Assembly: GCF_003001935.1 (NCBI RefSeq)
Contig: NZ_PVNG01000004.1
Coordinates: 372,001-436,000, forward strand
DNA: 64,000 bases
Origin: Nonomuraea fuscirosea
GTDB lineage: Bacteria; Actinomycetota; Actinomycetes; Streptosporangiales; Streptosporangiaceae
Direction of reading: 5' to 3'
Shown here one piece after another: positions 51,984 to 58,781 of this stretch. A model generated the notes under the pieces. It made no database searches and had not been told where the DNA came from. It saw only the letters and a list, made by a program, of their open reading frames with translations. Position 1 is the first letter of the stretch, and every line of letters starts with the position of its first letter. A program made the position numbers and the translations under genes.

Positions 51984-53174
51984 TCACAGCAGCTCGTCCC
52001 ACACCGGGTGGAAGTACCTGGGGTGAGCGGCGCGCAGGTCGCGCCAGTGTTTCCTGCGGCTCTCCGCCGGTGCCGCGCCGGCCCGGTCGTCCCCCGGCTC
52101 GCCGGTCGCCGGCCATGCCACGTGCACCAGCGGGAGCACGGCGGAACCGCGCCGGGCCTTGCCCAGCTCCGCCCCCGCGCCGGTGACGACTTTGGACAGC
52201 CCCATGGCGTACGCGTGCCTGATGGGTTCGTAGATGGCCGCGTTGAAGTACACGAACGGGTCGGGCCCCTCGTCGTCCACCCGCCCGAAGTCCGTCACGT
52301 ACAGCCGGTCGTGCCACCGGCACAGCACCCCGGCGCCGACGACCCGGCCGCGCACCTTGCACAGCACGGCCAGCGCCGCGGTGTCGCCCAGCGCGGAGGC
52401 GTACGCCGAGAGCCGCCCCGTGACCGCGTCCACGCTGTAGGCCATCCCGTGCCTGGCCCGCACGTTCCCGATCATCGGCGCGATGGCCGGGACGGCCTCG
52501 CGCAGCGGGACGGTCTCGGCCGCGCAGACCTCGGCGAAGCGCCCGGTCTCCCTGCGGACGCTGGTACGCGTGTTGCGCGGCAGCGTCGCCAGGTAGTCCG
52601 CGAAGCACGTGCCGGGCAGCTCCAGCTCGGTCTGGGCGACGCCGGCCAGCCGGTGCCGGCCGCCGTCGCCCGTGACCGGCGCGAGGTCCCGCCACGCGGC
52701 GGCGTCGAGGAACAGGAAGAAGGTGTACGGAAGCCCGCGCTCGGCCGCGACGGCGCCGGCGGCGTCCCTGAGCGCGCGCAGGACCATGGCTCTGGCCGGC
52801 CCCGTCAGGGTGGGGTCGAGGACGAGCCGGGTGCCGAAGCCGGCCCGGGACCCGGCCAGCAGCCCCAGCCGCCCGCCGGCCGGGCTCGCGGCCCGCAGCA
52901 GGTCCTGGAAGTGCAGCTCGGGCCAGTAGAGGTAGTCGCCGCGGCTGGGCAGCGAGTCGTAGAGGGGGAGCGCGCCGAGGACGCGGCAGTGCCCGGGCCT
53001 GCGGGCGATGAGGTACATGACGGGCGCCTCACCGGTCCGTTCGAGAGCCCGCAGCCACGCACGGCTCTGGAACAGGTCCTGAGGGTCGGCGACGTCGTCC
53101 CACGCGCGCCCGGCGACGTCGCTCAGCGAGAGAACGCGTTCGACCGTCACGGGCCCGGGCACTTCTGGCGTCAT
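51984..53174 (-). CDS. FemAB/GNAT-like acyltransferase (DUF482 type)
   Basis: 396 residues. The N-terminal QSRAWLRALERTGEAP, PRNTRTSVRRETGRF in the middle and the C-terminal FVYFNAAIYEPIRHAYAMGL are characteristic of the double-GNAT, peptidoglycan-type (COG3146-like) family. Related enzymes transfer aminoacyl or acyl groups from tRNA or carrier proteins. Placed between the A-PCP and sulfotransferase genes, it may join the amino-acid or acyl unit to another amine (inference). AGGAAA precedes the ATG. Confidence 0.8.
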   Translation of the reverse strand: MTPEVPGPVTVERVLSLSDVAGRAWDDVADPQDLFQSRAWLRALERTGEAPVMYLIARRPGHCRVLGALPLYDSLPSRGDYLYWPELHFQDLLRAASPAGGRLGLLAGSRAGFGTRLVLDPTLTGPARAMVLRALRDAAGAVAAERGLPYTFFLFLDAAAWRDLAPVTGDGGRHRLAGVAQTELELPGTCFADYLATLPRNTRTSVRRETGRFAEVCAAETVPLREAVPAIAPMIGNVRARHGMAYSVDAVTGRLSAYASALGDTAALAVLCKVRGRVVGAGVLCRWHDRLYVTDFGRVDDEGPDPFVYFNAAIYEPIRHAYAMGLSKVVTGAGAELGKARRGSAVLPLVHVAWPATGEPGDDRAGAAPAESRRKHWRDLRAAHPRYFHPVWDELL

Positions 53175-53219
53175 TTTGCGTATTTCCTGGTGCGTTATCC
53201 GAACAGGGCGGTCACGTGA

Positions 53220-54152
53220 TCAACCAGCCCCGTGATGGAGCCATTCGAGCAAGTCCGGCTCGGCGAGGCCGGACACCCGGCGCTCGTAGTGCGCCCGATC
53301 CTCGGCGGTGAGGAACTGCTGCCATTCGCCGGACTTACCGCTGCGGAAAAAGCGTTTGCGGTCGCGGATGTAACCCAGTTGCTCATCGGGCGCGAGTTCG
53401 TCCGCGCGATCGCGCATCTGCTGGAACGTGGCGGCCTCGACGAGCCCGGGCCACCTGCTCTCGTCGATCTCGATGCCGAGCCGCCCGGCCAGCCGCCGCA
53501 TCTGGCCCGCCAGGTCGCGTGACAGGTCGGCGTAGTGCAGCAGGACGACGTTCGGCTCCGTACGGCGGATCCAGGCGCGGCTCTGCGTCCAGATCAGCGC
53601 GCGCAGCGAGTCGAGGTTGACGTGCGGCGGGTCGTCGTTGTCCACCCAGCGCATCAGGTACGTGCGTTCGTCGAGGAGGTCTCTGTCGTCATGGCCGTCG
53701 ACCGGGGCGTCGTCCGCGCCGCCGCCGGGGTGGGCGGCCTGGTGGATCAGCCGGCGGATCACGTCGCGTTTGAGGTTCTTGCCGTGGCTGCGCAGGGAGA
53801 TGGCGACGTCGCGCGGGTCGCGTCCCACCGTGATGTAGGTGACCTGGGGATCGATCGGGATGCCGTCGAGCGGGATGTGGGTCTTGATGAAACGGCGGTG
53901 CCGCTGCGCGGACAGGTGGTCCCAGACCTCCTGTTTCGGGCGTACGAGCATGTCGATCCACGGGGAGAGGCTCGACAGCTTGGCGGGTAGCCGGGGCGTC
54001 TGGAAGATGAGGAGTGCGCAGATCGTCTGGGTCCAGGTGGTGCCGCACTTCGCCGGAGAATTGATGACGATGTCGCCGGGACGGAATTCGAAACCGTCCC
54101 ACCTGGAGCTGTCCTCCATTGGAGTGAGGTAACGAGCCAGTTGTGTCGTCAC
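53220..54152 (-). CDS. Sulfotransferase
   Basis: 310 residues. The 5'-phosphosulfate loop is SPAKCGTTWTQ and the 3'-phosphate site VGRDPRDVAISLRS; the catalytic His/Lys region FIKTHIPLDG is intact. It transfers sulfate from PAPS to a hydroxyl or amine. It is first in the operon, so product sulfation, or sulfate activation of a beta-hydroxyl as in olefin-forming PKS pathways, are the two readings. The GTG at 54152 is preferred; an ATG at 54194 extends through AT-rich, non-coding-like codons. Confidence 0.85.
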   Translation of the reverse strand: MTTQLARYLTPMEDSSRWDGFEFRPGDIVINSPAKCGTTWTQTICALLIFQTPRLPAKLSSLSPWIDMLVRPKQEVWDHLSAQRHRRFIKTHIPLDGIPIDPQVTYITVGRDPRDVAISLRSHGKNLKRDVIRRLIHQAAHPGGGADDAPVDGHDDRDLLDERTYLMRWVDNDDPPHVNLDSLRALIWTQSRAWIRRTEPNVVLLHYADLSRDLAGQMRRLAGRLGIEIDESRWPGLVEAATFQQMRDRADELAPDEQLGYIRDRKRFFRSGKSGEWQQFLTAEDRAHYERRVSGLAEPDLLEWLHHGAG

Positions 54153-54274
54153 GAATGCGAGTTTAAACACAGTATGCGAGTTGAGAAAATACATCTTTGC
54201 CGGTATTTATTGCGAATCGCGGCCATCGCCCGGTTTGCTGGTGGTGAATAGTGAAATTTACGGCATGCGTTATC
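54153..54274 (-). promoter_or_regulatory. AT-rich promoter region of the biosynthetic operon
   Basis: About 120 bases distinctly richer in A/T than anything around, between a terminator hairpin and the sulfotransferase start. Several -10-like hexamers are possible and no single promoter can be chosen. It is the only sizeable gap before the four-gene minus-strand operon. Confidence 0.5.
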
Positions 54275-54302
54275 GCCGAGGCGCTGAATTGCGCGCCTCG
54301 GC
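54275..54302. terminator. Hairpin after the propeller regulator gene
   Basis: Perfect arms GCCGAGGCGC and GCGCCTCGGC with an 8-base loop, beginning 17 bases beyond the stop at 54319. It would insulate the sigma/regulator pair from the biosynthetic operon. Confidence 0.75.
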
Positions 54303-54318
54303 CGCCGTCACCGGCCGC

Positions 54319-55491
54319 TCATCCGCTGCGCAGGGAGTAGGCGGTCACCTCCTCGGGCACCTGGGTGAGGCGTGACAGCGCGCCGCTCCCGATGTTCCAG
54401 CCGAGCAGCCTGTCCCCGCTTTCGACGATCACGGTGTCGTGCCCGTACCAGCCGCGCACGGCGCAGCCGGCCTTCCCGCAGCGCGCTCCGGGCGGATCGC
54501 CCCAGGGCAGGAGCAGCGTCCTGACCACCCGTCCCGTGGCGGACTCGGCCACCACGACCACGTCCGCCCGGCCCCGCCGGTCGTCGTGCGCGGGCGCGGA
54601 CCTGGCCACGAGGCCGTCACGCTGCCACCCGTGGTCACCCGGGCCGCGCACGGGCATCCGGCCCTGGCCGGTGATGCCCCGCACGTCCAGCCGCAGCTCC
54701 CGGTCACCCTGCCGGATCAGCGTCCTGCGGCCCTGACCGGGCGAGACGATCCTGAGGTCGCCGTAGCCCGCGGCACTGGCGAACCCCTTGAACGGCTGCC
54801 GCACGGCTGCCCCCGTGGCCAGGTCGAGCAGGTAGTTCGCCGCCTGCTGCTCGACGAGCAGCCGATCCCCGCGCCACAGCACCGCCTGGTTGAACCCCGG
54901 CACCCGGTACCGCCTGGCCTGGCCGATCACCAGGTCGACGACGACCACCTCGTCCCGCTGCGGGAAGGCGGCCATCGTCCCGTCGGGGGCGAGCGAGTTG
55001 GGGACCAGCGCCGGGCTGGGGGAGCCGGTCGCGTCCACGGCCTCGTCCAGCTTCACGTCCAGCCGGACGCGGCCGCCGGCCTTCATCGCGTAGATCCGCC
55101 CGTCGCCGTACGCGGCCAGCGCCAGCACGGGCCCGGCGACCGAGGGCATGACGGGGACGCCGGCCCACCGCTCCGGCAGCGCGGTCGCCAGCGCCGGCAG
55201 CGCCGCCTCGCCGGCGGGCGGTGGGGCGACGTCCGCGGGGGGAGCGGACGGCGTCATGGGCACGGGCGTGCCGCCCGGATGGACGGCGACGCCGCGTTCG
55301 ACCGGCTCCGGCGTCATGACGATCCCCGCCACGACGACCGCGGCGACCGTCGCCACCGCCGCGGCCGCCGTCAACCGGCGGCGGGCACGCCTCCGCGTGC
55401 CCAGCCGCCACAACTCTCCCGCGCTGGACGAACCCTCCGGCAGGGTCTCGGCGAGCTCGCCGAACAGCTCGCGCAACCGCTGGTCCGTCAT
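54319..55491 (-). CDS. Membrane-anchored beta-propeller protein, probable regulator of the adjacent sigma factor
   Basis: 390 residues. A short cytoplasmic head (1-33, RLRELFGELAETLPEG) precedes one membrane helix (about 37-57), a Pro-rich linker and an extracytoplasmic domain with repeated strands like WD40/PD40 propellers. The ATG overlaps the sigma stop by four bases (ATGA). By position it is an anti-sigma factor or co-regulator, but no zinc anti-sigma motif is seen. It is similar in design to the gene at 62.5 kb. Confidence 0.75.
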   Translation of the reverse strand: MTDQRLRELFGELAETLPEGSSSAGELWRLGTRRRARRRLTAAAAVATVAAVVVAGIVMTPEPVERGVAVHPGGTPVPMTPSAPPADVAPPPAGEAALPALATALPERWAGVPVMPSVAGPVLALAAYGDGRIYAMKAGGRVRLDVKLDEAVDATGSPSPALVPNSLAPDGTMAAFPQRDEVVVVDLVIGQARRYRVPGFNQAVLWRGDRLLVEQQAANYLLDLATGAAVRQPFKGFASAAGYGDLRIVSPGQGRRTLIRQGDRELRLDVRGITGQGRMPVRGPGDHGWQRDGLVARSAPAHDDRRGRADVVVVAESATGRVVRTLLLPWGDPPGARCGKAGCAVRGWYGHDTVIVESGDRLLGWNIGSGALSRLTQVPEEVTAYSLRSG

Positions 55492-56042
55492 ATCAGCACC
55501 TCCTCCAGCTCGGGAGCGACCTCGCGCAGGCGCTTCAGCGCCGCGTGCGTCTGGCTCTTCACCGTCCCGGGGGAGACCCGCAGGATCGCGGCGACCTCCC
55601 CGACGGGCAGGTCCTCGTAGAAACGCAGCACGAGCACGGCCCGCTGCTTCACCGGCAGCCTGGCCAGCGCGCGGGCGAAGACCAGCTTCAGGTCCGACTC
55701 GCCGGAGGTGTCCTGGTCCTGCTGTTCCGGCGGCTCCTCGTAGACGAACTCCCGCCGCCTGCGCCGCCTGGACGCGACATCCCTGTACAAGGTGGTACGT
55801 ACGTAGTTGACCGGATCCGTGTGCACCTTCGACCAGCGGCGCGCCAGTTTGATCAGGGCTTCCTGGAGTACGTCCTCGGCCAGATGCCGGTCGCCGCTGA
55901 TGAGGATGGCGGCACGCAGCAGCCGCGGGCGCCAGGCGGCGACGAAGGCCTCGAACGCCTCGGAATCCCTCATGTAGACAAGACGCCCCGGGGGGCGCGA
56001 TCGGTTGGGGTCCGCGCCGAAATCCACCGAATCCGGCTTCAC
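55488..56042 (-). CDS. SigE family RNA polymerase sigma factor (ECF type)
   Basis: 184 residues from the GTG at 56042; the ATG at 55973 would give about 161 and leaves the sigma domain whole. Region 2 is seen in LISGDRHLAEDVLQEALIKL and region 4 in LPVKQRAVLVLRFYEDLP with the helix-turn-helix VAAILRVSPGTVKSQT. A run of Arg (SRRRRRR) lies between them. It is paired with the propeller protein downstream. Confidence 0.9.
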   Translation of the reverse strand: MKPDSVDFGADPNRSRPPGRLVYMRDSEAFEAFVAAWRPRLLRAAILISGDRHLAEDVLQEALIKLARRWSKVHTDPVNYVRTTLYRDVASRRRRRREFVYEEPPEQQDQDTSGESDLKLVFARALARLPVKQRAVLVLRFYEDLPVGEVAAILRVSPGTVKSQTHAALKRLREVAPELEEVLI

Positions 56043-56140
56043 CGAGGCAACCCTGCCCTGCTATCGGGGCCCTGACCGCGGAAGGCGGAGCTGTGGGCGG
56101 CACCGGGACACGGGCCCGGCCGCCGCCTACGCTGGAGGCC

Positions 56141-56578
56141 ATGACCGAGACCGACGACGGAGACCGTCCCGCCCGCGTCGAGGACGTACACGAACTGGCC
56201 CTGTCCATGCCGCACGTGACCGTCTATCCCGGGACCGGCGACAACCCGGTCTACCAGGTGGGCGGAAAGTCGTTCGTGTTCTTCCGCAACCCGCGCCCGG
56301 ACGCGGTGGACCCCGACACCGGCGAGCGCTACCCGGACGTGATCGTCTTCTGGGTCGAGTCCCAGGCGGACAAGCTGGCGCTGGTCCAGGACGAGACGAC
56401 GCCGTTCTTCACCACCCCGCACTTCGACGGTCACGCGTCGGTGCTGCTGCGCGCCGCCAGGATCGGTGAGCTCACCCGCGCCGAACTGGCCGAGGTGGTC
56501 CAGGACGCGTGGCTGTCGCGGGCCTCGGCCCGCAGGGCGGCCGACTGGCTCCGCGCCCACCCGCCCGCACGGGGATGA
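56141..56578 (+). CDS. MmcQ/YjbR family protein
   Basis: 145 residues with the CyaY-like YjbR fold; typical segments are ALSMPHVTVYPGTGDNPVYQV, GKSFVFFRNPRP and PHFDGHASVLLR, ending in SRASARRAADW. A DNA-binding role is proposed for the family but not certain. The ATG at 56141 has GGAGG three bases upstream. It diverges from the sigma factor gene. Confidence 0.85.
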   Translation: MTETDDGDRPARVEDVHELALSMPHVTVYPGTGDNPVYQVGGKSFVFFRNPRPDAVDPDTGERYPDVIVFWVESQADKLALVQDETTPFFTTPHFDGHASVLLRAARIGELTRAELAEVVQDAWLSRASARRAADWLRAHPPARG

Positions 56579-56606
56579 CGGCAGAGCGCGCGAGGACGAC
56601 CGTCCC

Positions 56607-57227
56607 TTACTCGAACAGGGACGGGTCTCCCGTGCCCCGGCGCAGGATCTCGGGCTCGTCCTGCGACAGATCGACCACGGTCGTCGGGGTCGCGCCGCAC
56701 TCGCCGGCGTCGATGACGGCGTCCAGCGAGTGGTCCAGGGTCTCCTTGATCTCCCACCCCTGCGTCATGGGCTCCGTCTCGTCGGGCAGCAGCAGGGTGC
56801 TCGACAGCAGCGGCTCGCCCAGCTCCGCCAGCAGCGCCTGCGTCACGACGTGGTCGGGGATCCGGACGCCGACCGTCTTCTTCCTGGGATGCAGCAGGCG
56901 CCGGGGCACCTCCTTGGTCGCGGGCAGGATGAACGTGTAACCGCCCGGGGTCGCCGCCTTGACCAGGCGGAACACCGCGTTGCTCACATGCACGAACTGC
57001 CCGAACTGGGCGAAGTCCCGGCAGACCAGGGTGAAGTGATGGTCGTCGCTCAGGCGGCGGATCTCCTTGATCCGGTCGATGCCCTCCTTGTTGCCCAGCC
57101 GGCACCCGAGGGCGTAGGACGAGTCCGTCGGGTACGCGATCAGCCCGTCGCCGCGCAACAGGTCGACGACCTGGCCGATCAGGCGGGGCTGGGGATTGTC
57201 CGGATGCAGATCGATGTACTTGGCCAC
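56607..57227 (-). CDS. YciO/Sua5-YrdC domain protein (threonylcarbamoyl-AMP synthase-like)
   Basis: 206 residues. The family core is GLIAYPTDSSYALGC, RLSDDHHFTLVCRD and the FILPATKEVPRR/KKTVGVRIPDH blocks. It is closer to YciO than to TsaC/Sua5 because no C-terminal Sua5 domain is present. It may make threonylcarbamoyl-AMP for tRNA t6A or have a related role. The GTG at 57227 gives the family-standard start AKYIDLHPDNPQPR. Confidence 0.88.
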   Translation of the reverse strand: MAKYIDLHPDNPQPRLIGQVVDLLRGDGLIAYPTDSSYALGCRLGNKEGIDRIKEIRRLSDDHHFTLVCRDFAQFGQFVHVSNAVFRLVKAATPGGYTFILPATKEVPRRLLHPRKKTVGVRIPDHVVTQALLAELGEPLLSSTLLLPDETEPMTQGWEIKETLDHSLDAVIDAGECGATPTTVVDLSQDEPEILRRGTGDPSLFE

Positions 57228-57281
57228 ACCTCGGATCTTAGAAGCGAACCCGCCATGGCCGGGCACGGGGCTCGCGCCTCC

Positions 57282-58316
57282 TCAACCGGGGACGCCGCCG
57301 GCCACCCACCGCCTGATCTCCTCGCCGGCCCGATCGGCGACCGGATGCCCGGCGGGCCGGGTGACCAGGTCGCTGAGGGCGAACATGTCGAGCACGTGCC
57401 CCAGATAGGCCCAGTCGTCGTCAGGCGGCAGGTGCGCGCCGAACCCCTCCCGGAAACCCTCGGTGAAACCGGCCGGATAGTCGGCCCCGAACCGCAGCAT
57501 GTTGGCCGCGTCGGCGTACGGGCAGCCGGAGAAGGAGAACTCCCAGTCGAGCACGGCGTCCACCCGCCAGCCGTCCGCCGCCCGCGTGACCAGGACGTTC
57601 TTGGGATTCATGTCGGCGTGCACGAGCCTGGCCCACCCGTCCACGCGGGTGAGCGCCGGAGCGTGCGCCGCGCACAACTCCGCCCACGCCGACCGTACCG
57701 CCGGATCGAGACGAGAGGCCGGCACCTTGCTCATGCAGCTCTCGGCGAACGCGGGCAGTTGCCTGGACCACGGCGGACCTTCGGCGACCGCGAGATCAGA
57801 CCCACCGAAGAACCCCGGCCGATCAAACCCCGCACCCCCGATCCCCGCCACCACCCGCCCCACCTCAACCCCCAACGCCCGCAACTCACCCGCGTAGCAG
57901 CCGGGCCCGGGCCCGGACAACCCGACCTCGGGCCCGGACGGCACGATGTCGGGACCGGACCCCACAATGCCGGGCCCGGCCATCAGGACCTCGGGATCGG
58001 CCAACACGCTGCCGGGATCGGCCAGCACGATGTCGAGCGGCGTGCCCGCCACGTGCTCCAGCACCATGGCCGGACGCCTGCCCGCCACGGACGGCAGGAC
58101 GAGCAACACCTCAGGCACCGGCACGTGACGGCGGCCCAACTCCATGACCGCGCCCTCCACGGCCGGGTCGGGCCCACCGAGCCGAGCGACCACGGCACCT
58201 CCGCCGGCCAGCTCCAGCAGGGTCGTCTCGTGAGAGAACCCGCCGGCCAGCATCCGGGTAGCGACCACCTCAACGCCCAGCGCCGCCGCGATCGCCTTCA
58301 TCTCTTCCGCCCGCAT
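57282..58316 (-). CDS. APH family phosphotransferase with a heptad-repeat insertion
   Basis: 344 residues from the ATG at 58316. The catalytic loop is LVHADMNPKNVLV and the metal site VLDWEFSFSG, as in aminoglycoside/choline kinase-like proteins. Between the small lobe (VLEHVAGTPLD) and the helical part lies an unusual six-fold seven-residue repeat ending in [GD]P (e.g. EVLMAGP, GIVGSGP). The substrate is unknown. The YciO gene follows 54 bases downstream on the same strand. Confidence 0.85.
   Translation of the reverse strand: MRAEEMKAIAAALGVEVVATRMLAGGFSHETTLLELAGGGAVVARLGGPDPAVEGAVMELGRRHVPVPEVLLVLPSVAGRRPAMVLEHVAGTPLDIVLADPGSVLADPEVLMAGPGIVGSGPDIVPSGPEVGLSGPGPGCYAGELRALGVEVGRVVAGIGGAGFDRPGFFGGSDLAVAEGPPWSRQLPAFAESCMSKVPASRLDPAVRSAWAELCAAHAPALTRVDGWARLVHADMNPKNVLVTRAADGWRVDAVLDWEFSFSGCPYADAANMLRFGADYPAGFTEGFREGFGAHLPPDDDWAYLGHVLDMFALSDLVTRPAGHPVADRAGEEIRRWVAGGVPG
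57909..58034 (-). repeat. 21-bp x6 in-frame repeat in the phosphotransferase gene
   Basis: Six degenerate copies code for heptads ending in Asp-Pro or Gly-Pro. The expansion sits in a surface loop of the kinase fold. Confidence 0.8.
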
Positions 58317-58781
58317 CCGCCCCAGTCTGGCACGTACGACCCCCGTACCGCCGAAGCCACCTTCCCCACCAGCCATACGCCGCCCCCGCACCACCGATCC
58401 CACCGGACCCACCGCCCTTCCAGCGACCCGTCACCCGTCCCTCCACGACCGCCCTCCACGACCGCCCTGCACGGCTGGAGTGACGACCGGCGGGACGACT
58501 GGCCGCATGACTGGCCGCACGACTGACCTTGCGATCGGCCAGACGACTGACTCCTATGGACGGCCCGGCGTGTACACCCGTCAGTACTGACCAAGGCATG
58601 GGTGAGGGCTTACAACAATCGGTCGAGGAGGCTGGGAAGGGCCGCTCCGTGAGAAGATCAAGCTCATGACTGAACTGCCTGGCTCAGGCTGCCGCGACTC
58701 CCGCAGCCGCCCGATGGACACCGACCCCTCCGCGCCGTCCATGACGCGGCCGGTCAGGCTGGTGAGGGCGGGTACGGTCGA
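58317..58781. other. Repeat-rich intergenic region
   Basis: 465 bases without a supported gene. Short direct duplications occur (CCTCCACGACCGCC twice near 58440-58468, GACTGGCCGCA twice near 58497-58520). A 40-codon open frame from 58666 to 58788 ends inside the start of the next gene and looks like non-coding sequence. No clear promoter is seen. Confidence 0.5.
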
